A DNA stretch of 64,000 bases, taken from the NCBI GenBank assembly GCA_963697695.1, contig OY969094.1, positions 1,178,001-1,242,000 on the forward strand, written 5' to 3'. The stretch is from VRUE01 sp963697695 (lineage in GTDB: Bacteria > Actinomycetota > Thermoleophilia > Solirubrobacterales > 70-9). The position numbers and the translations under genes are program-made. Under the pieces are notes generated by a model. That model searched no databases. It worked only from the letters and a program-made list of their open reading frames with translations, and was not told where the DNA came from. Positions within the stretch are counted from its first letter, which is position 1; each line of letters begins with the position of its first letter. Below are positions 24,485 through 34,776 of this stretch, in pieces.

Positions 24485-25887
24485 GAGATTGGCGGGCGCG
24501 CGTCCGCCCAGGGCCGCTCGGCCTCGAGCTGAGCGGCAAGGGAGAGCAGGGTCGCCTCCTCGCCGCGGCGGGCGATGACCTGGAAGGCGAGGGGCATGCC
24601 GTCGGGTGAGAAGCCGGCTGGGATCGACATCGCCGGGTTGCCCAAGTGGTTCCAGGGGACGCAATAGGGGTAGAAGCGGCTCATCCCGAGCACGGTGCGG
24701 ATCGCTCCCCGTCCCTCCCAGCGGCGAACCGGCAGTGCGGTGCCGCCCATCACCGGGGTGATCAGCACGTCGCAGGAGTCGAAGATCGCGTTGACGCGGG
24801 CGATGTCCGCCGGCCGAGCCTGCATCGCGCGCTGGTAGAGACCGCCGGGGAGGATCTTTCCCAGCCGGCCGAACCCCCGTGTGCGCCGTTCGAGCCGCTC
24901 CGGGTGGGGCACTTCCTCGACTGTCTGCGCAACCCCGTGCAGGAAGCGTGCGGTGATGTTGTTGCCGATCATTCCCCAGTCGGGATCGCGCTGGAAGACC
25001 TCGTGCCCGAGCGAGCGCATCAGCTCCGCCGCGTCGGCCACGGCGCCCTTTGCCTCGTCGGAGACGGTTGGAGGAGCGGCGGCGCGGGGCGCCGCCGTCG
25101 ACCAGCCGACGCGCAGCTTCCCCGGAGCCTGCTTGGCCGACTCGACGAAGGGGCGGTTCGGTGGCGGTGGCGCCTCGTCCTCCTGTGAGCCGCCGGAGAC
25201 GACATCCAGCCAGAGCGCGGTGTCCAACACCGTGCGGCTGAGGCAGCCTTCGACAGCAAGCCCGTTCCAGCCCTCGAGTTCCGGCGCCAGCGATACCCGG
25301 CCGCGCGATGGCTTCAGCCCGAAGAGACCGCAGGAAGCGGCAGGGATGCGGATCGAGCCGGCGCCGTCACCCGCTGAGGCGATCGGGACCAGTCCCGCCG
25401 CAACCGCCGCACCGGAGCCGCCGCTCGAGCCGCCGGGGGTGCGTTGCAGGTCCCACGGGTTGCGGGTGACTCCGTAGGTGGCCGACTCGGTGAAGCCGCA
25501 GATCGCCATCTCCGGCAGCAGGGTCAGGCCGACGATGATCGCGCCGGCCTCGCGCAGGCGCCGCACCATCTCGGAGTCGGCCTTGGCCGGCTCGGAGAAG
25601 CCATCGGTGCCGTGGGTGTTGACCTCGCCCGCGACGTCGGTTTCGTCCTTGATCGCGATCGGCACTCCCAGCAGCGGCCGCTCCTCTCCTGCCTTCAATC
25701 GTGCTTCGGCCTGCTCGGCTTCGAGCAGCGCCTTCTCGGCGAAGACCTTGCGGAAGGAGTTCAGCTGCTGGTCGAGACGGCCGATCCGGTCCAGACAGAG
25801 CTGCACGAGTTCACGTGGCGAAACCTCACCGTTCCGCATCATCTCCGCCTGTCGGGCAGCTCCAGCAAAGGCAAGATCGTCACGCAT
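24481..25887 (-). CDS. Amidase signature family hydrolase
   Basis: This 468-residue amidase uses the Ser-cisSer-Lys triad. The lysine is in VPIAIKDETD near 80, the glycine/serine-rich stretch GGSSGGSGAAVAAG carries the cis-serine, and AGDGAGSIRIPAASCG the nucleophilic serine. It resembles stand-alone amidases acting on small amides and not GatA, because no gatB or gatC is near. The ATG at 25887 follows a long palindromic gap. Its TAG stop overlaps the convergent small membrane protein gene as CTAG. Confidence 0.9.
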   Translation of the reverse strand: MRDDLAFAGAARQAEMMRNGEVSPRELVQLCLDRIGRLDQQLNSFRKVFAEKALLEAEQAEARLKAGEERPLLGVPIAIKDETDVAGEVNTHGTDGFSEPAKADSEMVRRLREAGAIIVGLTLLPEMAICGFTESATYGVTRNPWDLQRTPGGSSGGSGAAVAAGLVPIASAGDGAGSIRIPAASCGLFGLKPSRGRVSLAPELEGWNGLAVEGCLSRTVLDTALWLDVVSGGSQEDEAPPPPNRPFVESAKQAPGKLRVGWSTAAPRAAAPPTVSDEAKGAVADAAELMRSLGHEVFQRDPDWGMIGNNITARFLHGVAQTVEEVPHPERLERRTRGFGRLGKILPGGLYQRAMQARPADIARVNAIFDSCDVLITPVMGGTALPVRRWEGRGAIRTVLGMSRFYPYCVPWNHLGNPAMSIPAGFSPDGMPLAFQVIARRGEEATLLSLAAQLEAERPWADARPPIS

Positions 25888-25905
25888 ACCGGCACAGCGT
25901 ATTCA

Positions 25906-26016
25906 GACCGGGCCCGGCAGGGGTGGAACGTCTTGTACTTTTTCGGCGCCAGCCAGAGGCGTCAGCGAGATCCGCTCCACCGAAAAAGTTAAGTGAAACC
26001 CCTGCCGGGCCCGGTC
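25906..26016 (-). repeat. 111-bp long palindrome between MMPL and amidase genes
   Basis: GACCGGGCCCGGCAGGGGT (25906-25924) and its exact inverse ACCCCTGCCGGGCCCGGTC (25998-26016) form 19-bp arms. A second inverted pair, ACTTTTTCGG (25937-25946) and CCGAAAAAGT (25980-25989), is nested inside, and the core contains AGCG-N5-CGCT. The right end touches the MMPL stop codon (26017-26019). As RNA it would fold into one long two-stage hairpin. It could be a terminator, a processed small RNA or a dispersed repeat. No transposase or target duplication is visible. Confidence 0.7.
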
Positions 26017-28218
26017 TTAGGCCTCGGCGGGTTCTGGCTCGGCGGTCCCGCCACCCTCGAAGCTGAGGTCGGGCAGGACCCGGTCCAGCCAGGACGGCAT
26101 CCACCAGTTCCAGTCCCCGAACAGCTTCATCGCGGCGGGGACGAGGATCAGCCGCACCAGCGTCGCGTCGAGCGCGATCGCCACCGCGCAGCCCAGACCC
26201 AGCTCCTTGATCGAAGGCACACCGGTGAGGATGAAGACGGCGAAGACCGCGGTCATGATCAGCGCCGCCGAGGAGATCGTGCGGGCGCTGGTCGAGAGCC
26301 CTTCGGCGACGGCGCGTTCGTTGTCGCCGTGCTCGAGGTAGTGCTCGCGGATGCGGGACATGAGGAAAACCTCGTAGTCCATCGAAAGGCCGAAGACGAT
26401 GGCGAAGATCAGCGGCACGTTGATCGTGTCCAGCGCGCCGAGGCTTTCGAAGCCGAACAGGCTGTCGAGCCAGCCCCACTGGAAGATCACGACGAGGACG
26501 CCAAACGCAGCCCCGATCGAGAGCAGGTTCATCAGCACCGCCTTCAGCGGCAGCAGCAGCGAGCGCAGCATCACCATCAGGACGAGGAAGCTGAGTGTGA
26601 GGACGAAGGCGACGATCATCCACATCGAGCCGCTGATCTGGTGGCGCACGTCGTCACTGCGGGCGGTCTCGCCGCCTACGTCGACATTGGCCGTGGCGGC
26701 CAGCGCGCTGGCGGGAACGACGCTGTCGCGCAGACGGTCGACCAGGACCCGGGTCGCCTCCGCTTCGCTCGGCGTGGTCGGGGTCGCTTGGAAGAGGACG
26801 CTGCCACCCGAGTAGACCGGGGCGGCAACAGAGCTGATCCCGGGCTCGGCAGCAAGAGTGCGCTCGAAGCCGGCGATGGCAGCGCGGCCTCCCGGGGGCA
26901 TCTCCGTGCCGCCGAAGGAGGCGACGATCTGAATCCGGTCGGCGGCCCCGCCGCTCTGTTCGGCGGCGAGTTCGTTGCCGATCCGCACGTCGCTGTCCTT
27001 GGGGAACTGGGCGAGCGCGTCGGTGCCGGTCTCGACCGAGAGCAGCGGCACCGCCAGCGTGAGCAGGACCGCGGAGACGGCGACGACAGCGGTCCAGGGC
27101 CGAGCCATGACGCTTTTGGTCCAGCGCACCCAGAACGCCTCGCGGTCGGGACGCTCGCCGCCGCGGCGGAAGATGCCCAGCACCTTGGCGACGATCCCGC
27201 CCGGCATCACGCGATCGCCGAGCATCGCGATCAGGACCGGCAACAGGGTCGTCGCGGTCAGGATCGAGACGGCGACGACCGTCATCGCCCCCAGAGCCAT
27301 CGAACGCAGCGCCTGGTTGTCGACCATCCACAGCCCGGCGAGGGAGACGATCACGGCGAGGCCGGAGAAGGCCACCGCGAGGCCGGAGGTCGAGAGCGCT
27401 TCGGCGCGCGCCGCCTCCTGGTCGCGCCCCTGTGCCCGCTCCTCGCGGTAGCGGGCGAGGATGAAGAGCGAGTAGTCGATCGCCACCCCGATCCCGATCA
27501 TCGAGGCCATGTTGGTGACGAAGACCGAAGTGGTCATGCCCATCGAGATGAAGTAGATGAGGGCGCCGGTGACGATCACGCTGACGAAGCCGAGCGCCAG
27601 CGGCAGCGCCGCCGCGGCAAGCGAGCCGAAGACGACGAGCAGGATCAGGGCGACGATCGGGAAGCCCGCCATCTCGGCTTTTGCCAGGTCTTCCTTGGAG
27701 AGCTCCTGCATTCCGGCCCAGACCGTCGGCTGGCCCGCGAGGTAGGTGGTGACGCCGCCCTCGGCCGTGCCGGGTGAGAGGTCTTCGCGCAGCTCCACGG
27801 CGGCGTCGGTCTGCCGGTCGGAGGAGAGCTCGCTGCGCAGTGGCAGCAGCGCCTCGCCCTTCCGTTGCAGCTCCAGCTCGCCGCGTTTGGCAAAGGCAAC
27901 CGGCAGGGTCACTCCCTCGACCTCCGCCACGGAGCGCCGCACACGAGCGACAGCCGCCGTCCTCGCCGCGGCGCTCGAGCCGGGCTCGGCCTGGAGCAGC
28001 ACGGAGATGCTGTCGGCTTTCGAGTTGAAGTCCTCCTGCAGGGCGTCGCTGACCGCCTTCGACTGACTGCCGGGAACGTCGAAGCCGCCGCCGGTGAGGT
28101 GCTCCGTCTGTTTGGACGCGAGCGGAAGTGCGAGGACCAGAACGAGGATCCAAGCTGCGAGAACCCAGCGACGGCGACGGCCGAGAAACCCTGCGAGCTT
28201 GCTCATCGACTCACGCAT
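26017..28218 (-). CDS. MMPL family RND-type membrane transporter
   Basis: This 733-residue protein has two repeats, each with one membrane helix, an extracellular domain and five further helices, as in mycobacterial MmpL lipid exporters. Typical segments are the GVAIDYSLFILARYREE motif and its second-half counterpart GLSMDYEVFLMSRIREHY, holding the Asp-Tyr pairs of the proton relay. Substrates of MMPL proteins are lipids, glycolipids or small hydrophobic molecules. ATG at 28218 is possible, but the ATG at 28206 leaves the dyad at 28220-28235 outside the ribosome-binding region. The upstream TetR gene on the same strand is the probable regulator. Confidence 0.9.
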   Translation of the reverse strand: MRESMSKLAGFLGRRRRWVLAAWILVLVLALPLASKQTEHLTGGGFDVPGSQSKAVSDALQEDFNSKADSISVLLQAEPGSSAAARTAAVARVRRSVAEVEGVTLPVAFAKRGELELQRKGEALLPLRSELSSDRQTDAAVELREDLSPGTAEGGVTTYLAGQPTVWAGMQELSKEDLAKAEMAGFPIVALILLVVFGSLAAAALPLALGFVSVIVTGALIYFISMGMTTSVFVTNMASMIGIGVAIDYSLFILARYREERAQGRDQEAARAEALSTSGLAVAFSGLAVIVSLAGLWMVDNQALRSMALGAMTVVAVSILTATTLLPVLIAMLGDRVMPGGIVAKVLGIFRRGGERPDREAFWVRWTKSVMARPWTAVVAVSAVLLTLAVPLLSVETGTDALAQFPKDSDVRIGNELAAEQSGGAADRIQIVASFGGTEMPPGGRAAIAGFERTLAAEPGISSVAAPVYSGGSVLFQATPTTPSEAEATRVLVDRLRDSVVPASALAATANVDVGGETARSDDVRHQISGSMWMIVAFVLTLSFLVLMVMLRSLLLPLKAVLMNLLSIGAAFGVLVVIFQWGWLDSLFGFESLGALDTINVPLIFAIVFGLSMDYEVFLMSRIREHYLEHGDNERAVAEGLSTSARTISSAALIMTAVFAVFILTGVPSIKELGLGCAVAIALDATLVRLILVPAAMKLFGDWNWWMPSWLDRVLPDLSFEGGGTAEPEPAEA

Positions 28219-28324
28219 TGGCTGGTTAGCCAGCCTTTCGTATGAACGGCCAGCCGTCTGTGAGCACGGTCACTTGGCCGCGAAAGTCGCGATATGCGCG
28301 ACTAAAGCGCCGGCGGGTCGCGCG
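28219..28324. promoter_or_regulatory. Three dyads in the TetR-MMPL gap
   Basis: The 106-bp gap upstream of the MMPL gene contains three small inverted repeats. They are GGCTGG-N4-CCAGCC (28220-28235), ACGGC-CA-GCCGT (28246-28257) and AGTCGCG-N5-CGCGACT (28285-28303). The last has the length and symmetry of a TetR-family operator. Together they suggest that the MMPL gene has its own repressed promoter separate from read-through of the regulator gene. Confidence 0.5.
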
Positions 28325-28933
28325 CTACTCGGTGATCAGCAGATAGCGGGCAGAGGCCGCGCCGGCCGCGAGAGCGCCGCTGTTGTCGCGGCTTGGATCG
28401 GAGAGCGCCTGCAGGGCGAAGCCGTCGCCCACCGCGAAGAGGTAGGAGACGACAGCCTCGGCGTCGTAGCGGAGGTTGAGCACGCCCTCGCGCTCCTTCG
28501 CCTTCAGCACCTCGGCGACGTGGGAGCGGGTGCGCTCGAAGAGTTGGCCGACCTCGTGCTGGATGTCGGGGTTGCGCCGGCCGGCGCTGAACAGCTCGTA
28601 GAGCAACAGGAAGAAGGCGGGCTCGTTCTCGATCAGATCGGTGAGGCTGGCGAGCAGGACGTCGATTACGTCATCGACCGTCTGGGCCTTTGCAAGGGGC
28701 TCGTCGAGCCGCGCCACCCGGATCTCGGCGTCGCGCCGAACGACCTCGACCAGCAGCCGCTCCTTGGTGCCGAAGTAGTAGTGCAGGAGGCCGCGGCTGA
28801 CGCCTGCCTCGCGGGCGACGTGCTCGAAGGTCGAGCCGGCGGCGCCGCGCTTGGCGACGCTGTCGCGCATGGCATCGACGATTCGCTGAGCCTTCTCGCC
28901 GCTCAGCTCCCGTTCCTTGGTTGCTGCCTCCAT
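28325..28933 (-). CDS. TetR family transcriptional regulator
   Basis: This 202-residue regulator has the helix-turn-helix STFEHVAREAGVSRGLLHYYFGTKERLL (about 34-61) and a C-terminal domain with LIENEPAFFLLLYELFSAGRRN and DAEAVVSYLFAVGDGFALQAL, which match the AcrR/TetR_C families sensing hydrophobic compounds. It stands immediately upstream of the MMPL exporter on the same strand. The usual role would be repression of that exporter, relieved by its substrate. Confidence 0.9.
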   Translation of the reverse strand: MEAATKERELSGEKAQRIVDAMRDSVAKRGAAGSTFEHVAREAGVSRGLLHYYFGTKERLLVEVVRRDAEIRVARLDEPLAKAQTVDDVIDVLLASLTDLIENEPAFFLLLYELFSAGRRNPDIQHEVGQLFERTRSHVAEVLKAKEREGVLNLRYDAEAVVSYLFAVGDGFALQALSDPSRDNSGALAAGAASARYLLITE

Positions 28934-28946
28934 ACGTCCAGTCTAT

Positions 28947-28970
28947 GGAGCCCACCGGGCGGTGGGCTCC
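28947..28970. terminator. Strong hairpin between a hypothetical gene and TetR
   Basis: GGAGCCCACC and GGTGGGCTCC form a perfect 10-bp stem with a GGGC loop. It lies between the stop of the gene at 28982-29413 and the TetR start at 28933, on the downstream side of the former. There is no T-run, so rho-independent termination is only likely, not certain. Confidence 0.6.
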
Positions 28971-28981
28971 CGGGCAACGGC

Positions 28982-29413
28982 TTAGGAGCCGTTGATGCTG
29001 GTCGTGCTGGTGTACTCGAACTCCTCCTCGGCGCCGAAGAGGGCGTCCAGCACGGTCTTGCGGGCGTCCTCACTGAGGATGAGAGCGACCGCCGCACCGA
29101 CCAGTCCAAGCAGGATGACGCGACCGAGCCGGCTCTTCTTGCGCTTCTTCGGCGCCCGCAGCTGCTCGGAAGCATCGCGAAGGCTCTCGGCCGCAACGCG
29201 CAGGTCGCGCTGCACCTTCTTGTCGGTGGTGACTGCCTTGACCGGGCTGTGACCGTTACCGGTCGCACGGCCGTAAGCTCCGCGCGCTGCCTCGAAGGCC
29301 TTGCGCAGGCTGTCGCGCAGCTCTTCGTCTTCGACCAGACGCTGGACGTAGGGGTTCTCGCGTGCGGTCGAGTAAAGATCGGCGGCCTGGGTGGCCCGTG
29401 TGGTCTTGCTCAT
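28982..29413 (-). CDS. Hypothetical single-helix membrane protein
   Basis: This 143-residue protein has a long helical, charged N-terminal part (about 1-85) with NPYVQRLVEDEELRDSLRKA and KKVQRDLRVAAESLRDASEQL, followed by a lysine/arginine patch (PKKRKKSRLG). One membrane helix (RVILLGLVGAAVALILS, about 98-115) and a short acidic tail follow. It looks like a cytoplasmic coiled-coil anchored by one helix. I do not recognise a named family. A strong hairpin follows its stop. ATG at 29413 follows the GGAGAAGG ribosome-binding site. Confidence 0.7.
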   Translation of the reverse strand: MSKTTRATQAADLYSTARENPYVQRLVEDEELRDSLRKAFEAARGAYGRATGNGHSPVKAVTTDKKVQRDLRVAAESLRDASEQLRAPKKRKKSRLGRVILLGLVGAAVALILSEDARKTVLDALFGAEEEFEYTSTTSINGS

Positions 29414-29467
29414 GCCTTCTCCTCGCTGGATTCTCCGGGGCCACTCAGAATAACTCGGAACCGTCTC

Positions 29468-29497
29468 CGGACGGGTGTGGCCAGCAACACCCGTCCG
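29468..29497. terminator. Hairpin abutting the glycosyltransferase stop
   Basis: CGGACGGGTGT and ACACCCGTCCG form an 11-bp stem with an 8-base loop, 2 bases beyond the TAA of the minus-strand GT39 gene. A competing pairing exists between AATAACTCGG upstream and CCGAGTTA at the stem foot. It is likely a terminator, with no T-run. Confidence 0.6.
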
Positions 29498-29499
29498 AG

Positions 29500-31041
29500 T
29501 TACTCGGCACCTATACCGTCGAGCAACACCCCGTTGGTGCGGAAGTTGAGCTGCGCTTTGCGAATCGCGCGCAGGCGCAGATGGCCGAGATCCGGGCCCG
29601 GCTGGGCATAGCTGCGCACGTACAGCCGCCCCACCTTCTCGTAGCCGACCTGGCGGAACCCGGGGCCGAGCAGGCGGCGTGGCGGCGGCGGTGCCGGCCC
29701 GTCGGAGATGAGGTCGATTTCGTGCACGAACCAGTCGTAGCCGTCCGAGGGCAGCACCTGGTAGGAGCCGGTGGAGAGGTAGTAGCGAAGCGAAGCCTCC
29801 CCCAGGGCCCAGGTGACCATCGCCCGCGGAGCCTCCGGTTCGCCGATGTTCTCCGCGACCGCATCCCAGTCGGGCCGCTGCAAAGCCGGGGAGAGCGACG
29901 CCCAAACAGAGAAGGCGAGCGAGTAGGCAACCAGGGCAGCCCCGAGGACGGTGCCGATCCGGCGGGCGCCGCGCAAGGTGAAGCCGACCGCGAGGACGAC
30001 GAGCATCGGCACCAGCGCCGGCATCAGGTTGCGGGCAAGGACGTAGTCCTTGCTGGGATCGATCAGGCCGACGACCACGGGGATGCCCACCGTGATGGCA
30101 GCGAGGACGAACGGGATCGAGGCGGCGCGATGCTCGTCCCTGCGACCACGGAACAGGATCAGCGCCAGCGCCGCGAGCGCGAGAAGGGCGGGAATCACCA
30201 CCAGCTCCGGTCGCTCGGGCCGGGCGATGATGTCGCTCGTCTCTCCAATCAGCGAGGTCAGCCCCGCCTCCCAGAGACGGTGGCCGAGCGCGTGGTTGCT
30301 GATCCACTCGGCGCGTCCGGCTGACATCTGGTGGAGCGCGAGCGGCGCCAGCAGGAGGCCGATCCCGCCGAGGACGGCGAGACCCGGAGCCGAGCTGCGC
30401 CCGCGGCGCCACAGCAGCCAGATCGCCTCGACCGCGATCGGGAAGATGGCGAAGTAGTGGGTCGCGAAGGCGAGGCCCGCGGCGAAGCCCCAGGCGATGA
30501 AATCGCGGCGGCGGCCATGATCCAGCGCCCGCACGAAGTAGAGGACCGAGAGCGTGACCAGGAGCGCCAGCAGCGCATAGACCCGCGCCTCCTGCGAGTA
30601 CCAGACCAGCATCGGGTTGACGGCGACGAGCGCCGCGGCAGCGATTCCGGTACGGCTATTTCGCAGCTCCACCCCGAGCAGGTAGGCAACGGGCACAGTC
30701 GCCACGCCCGCCAGAGCCGAGAGCGAGCGCAGGCCGAACTCGCCGGTGCCGGTGATCTGGGTCCAGAACCAGGCCAGGGCGTAGTAGAGCGGCGGCGCCG
30801 ACTCGCTGAACCCGACCGCGTCCATCGCGTGCCAGAAATCGCTGCGCAGGACGCGGCTCGCGGTGACGATCTCGTCGTGGTGGTAGGCCTGGACGCCCAG
30901 CGTTGCGAAGCGGATCGCCGCGGCGAGGACGGTGAGCCCGGCGACGATCCAGAAAGCCTGGGAGCGGGCGCGCGCCGACTCGCGAACCGTTTCGAAGAAC
31001 GTCGACAGGCTGCCCCTGCCCAGCGCCCCAGCGGCCTCCAT
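29500..31041 (-). CDS. GT39-like membrane glycosyltransferase
   Basis: This 513-residue protein has about ten membrane helices and the first-loop acidic motif QAYHHDEIV (HHDE at 54-57), which in dolichyl/polyprenyl-phosphate-mannose and arabinose transferases binds metal and the lipid-phosphate sugar. SESAPPLYYALAWFWTQITG and NPMLVWYSQEARVYALLALLV are also typical of the ArnT/PMT superfamily. The soluble C-terminal part (about 385-513) lies outside the membrane. The acceptor, protein or glycan, is unknown. The ATG at 31041 lies one base from a 165-bp palindromic element, so its ribosome-binding site must be inside that element. Confidence 0.85.
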   Translation of the reverse strand: MEAAGALGRGSLSTFFETVRESARARSQAFWIVAGLTVLAAAIRFATLGVQAYHHDEIVTASRVLRSDFWHAMDAVGFSESAPPLYYALAWFWTQITGTGEFGLRSLSALAGVATVPVAYLLGVELRNSRTGIAAAALVAVNPMLVWYSQEARVYALLALLVTLSVLYFVRALDHGRRRDFIAWGFAAGLAFATHYFAIFPIAVEAIWLLWRRGRSSAPGLAVLGGIGLLLAPLALHQMSAGRAEWISNHALGHRLWEAGLTSLIGETSDIIARPERPELVVIPALLALAALALILFRGRRDEHRAASIPFVLAAITVGIPVVVGLIDPSKDYVLARNLMPALVPMLVVLAVGFTLRGARRIGTVLGAALVAYSLAFSVWASLSPALQRPDWDAVAENIGEPEAPRAMVTWALGEASLRYYLSTGSYQVLPSDGYDWFVHEIDLISDGPAPPPPRRLLGPGFRQVGYEKVGRLYVRSYAQPGPDLGHLRLRAIRKAQLNFRTNGVLLDGIGAE

Positions 31042-31042
31042 C

Positions 31043-31207
31043 AGACGGGTGACCCCTGGGCCGCGTGCGACTGGGGGCGCACGTGGTCAAGCAGATCAAG
31101 GACGCAGGGTGCAGCCTTTGGTGGTGCCAAAGGCAAATCCGAGGACGCAGAGATGCGTAGTGCCATGTGCGTCATCCAGTTGTGCGGGGCCCAGAGGTCA
31201 CCCGTCT
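31043..31207 (-). repeat. 165-bp structured palindromic element (copy A)
   Basis: The outer arms AGACGGGTGACCCCTGGGCC (31043-31062) and GGCCCAGAGGTCACCCGTCT (31188-31207) are inverse with one mismatch in 20. Inside lies AAGGACGCAGGG (31098-31109), a perfect hairpin GCCTTTGG-N5-CCAAAGGC (31114-31134), and GAGGACGC (31141-31148). The framework is shared with 49958-50059. It exactly fills the gap from just before the GT39 start to the lon stop. No reading frame in it looks real. Candidate roles are terminator, structured RNA or a non-autonomous repeat. Confidence 0.75.
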
Positions 31208-33592
<2,385 letters not shown>

Positions 33593-33620
33593 CAGTGCCC
33601 CCTCTCGTCGTGAGTCGGCA

Positions 33621-34088
33621 CTAGTCCCTCCCAATCGGCACCTGGCGAGTGGTCTCGGCGGGGTCGCGCAGCGGCAGATCGATCCGCAGCACACCGTCCT
33701 CATAGGTCGCCTTCGCCTGTTCGGCGTCGACATCGACCTGCAGCTCGACGATGCGCCGAAACGGCCCTGAAGGGATCTCCACCTGCTGGTAGACCCGCCC
33801 TTCGGTCTCCTGTACCGGCCGTTCGCCGACGATCGCCAGTTGCCGCCCGCTGACCTCGATCCCGATCTGCCCAAGGTCGACTCCAGCCAGGTCGACCTTG
33901 ACCACCGCCCGCTGCGGATCGCCGCAGTAGTAGACGTCCACGTTGGGCGAGAACCCGCTGCTCCTGCGGCTCACATAAGTCGTCCGGCTCCAGCCACTAC
34001 CCAGCATCTGATCCATCTCCCTCCGCATGCGTGCGAAGTTGGCAAATAGGTCCCGCTCCGGCATGAAGGTCAAAACATAGCCACCCAC
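33621..34088 (-). CDS. Small heat-shock protein (Hsp20/alpha-crystallin)
   Basis: This 155-residue chaperone holds unfolding proteins in a refoldable state. The alpha-crystallin domain spans about 46-145, with NVDVYYCGDPQRAVVKVDLAGV, GERPVQETEGRVYQQVEI, and the terminal ATYEDGVLRIDLPL. An ATG eight codons in (34064, MPERDLFANF) is an equally good start and gives the more usual N-terminus. It is followed by lon on the same strand. I could not find a convincing HAIR or CIRCE element upstream: that space is filled by repeats. Confidence 0.92.
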   Translation of the reverse strand: MGGYVLTFMPERDLFANFARMRREMDQMLGSGWSRTTYVSRRSSGFSPNVDVYYCGDPQRAVVKVDLAGVDLGQIGIEVSGRQLAIVGERPVQETEGRVYQQVEIPSGPFRRIVELQVDVDAEQAKATYEDGVLRIDLPLRDPAETTRQVPIGRD

Positions 34089-34448
34089 TCCCGCCGCGGG
34101 TCCTGTCGCCCGATCAACATCAGCGTCCCCGGCGCGGCGGGTCCTGTCACCGAATGGGGACCCACCACCCCGCCGGTAGCTAAAGCTTCCTCAGGGTGGT
34201 CCCCCCATTCGGCACCACCCCCCGCGAGAGACGCTTGCGCTTGAGCAACAGCAGCTACCCGCGAGCGCAGCTTGTCCTGAGCTTGACGCTCCTTCCGCGG
34301 GTGGCGCCGGGATGGGGCGGACTCGCCGAGCCCGAAGGCTGCGGAGGGCGAGGTTTCGTCCTTGGCTGCGAAAGGTCCCGGTGCCCGAGCAGCGCGTAGG
34401 GCCGCCGAGGGCGTCCCATCGCGGCGACAGGACCCGCGGACCGGAGCT
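34089..34448. other. 360-bp non-coding, repeat-rich region
   Basis: No frame here has codon structure I trust. The region is bounded by a 17-bp perfect inverted repeat, CCGCGGGTCCTGTCGCC (34094-34110) and GGCGACAGGACCCGCGG (34423-34439). A third near-copy, GCGGGTCCTGTCACC, lies around 34137-34151. A second long dyad pairs CCGAATGGGGACCCACC (from about 34151) with GGTGGTCCCCCCATTCGG (to about 34213). It separates the hsp20-lon promoter side from a small cysteine protein gene. It may be a structured RNA or a decayed repeat element. Confidence 0.6.
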
Positions 34449-34679
34449 CTAAGCAGTTTGAGCCTGCGAAGCCCAGCGCGGGGGGCGCATGAGGAGGACC
34501 GGCTGGCGGGGTGGGACGAGGCCCTCGGGGCGGTTGGGGCGGAAGGTGGTGCAGGGCTCGTCGAGCTCGAGGGCGCAGAGCAGGTTCTTGCGGAAGTAGC
34601 AGTCGTCGCAGGTCGGCGGGTTTGGCTTGCGCGGCACGGGCGGCGATATTTGCACTCTCGCGACAGTTGCGTGAGCCAC
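34449..34679 (-). CDS. Small cysteine-containing protein, possible metal-binding
   Basis: This 76-residue hypothetical protein has a compact central motif, PTCDDCYFRKNLLCALELDEPCTTFRPNR, split here as CDDCYF and LLCALELDEPC. The four or five cysteines (CxxC, then C and C) suggest a zinc or iron-sulfur knuckle. The flanks are proline-rich and unstructured. It ends at the edge of the repeat-rich region and is divergent from a fatty-acid-hydroxylase gene. I believe it is real because of the regular cysteine spacing, but I cannot name a family. Confidence 0.6.
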   Translation of the reverse strand: MAHATVARVQISPPVPRKPNPPTCDDCYFRKNLLCALELDEPCTTFRPNRPEGLVPPRQPVLLMRPPRWASQAQTA

Positions 34680-34776
34680 AATTCCGCAAAGCGCAACCTC
34701 TTTGACACAGGTCTGTCACAGGTTCCCCGCGTCTTGCGGAAGCCGGGTCCTCCCCTCGCTACGATGGATCCAGTCG

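Noticed and set aside
34070..34708. 212-codon minus-strand frame over the repeat-rich gap
   Set aside because: Low-complexity Ser/Pro/Arg product: the overlapping 76-residue frame has regular cysteine spacing and is preferred.
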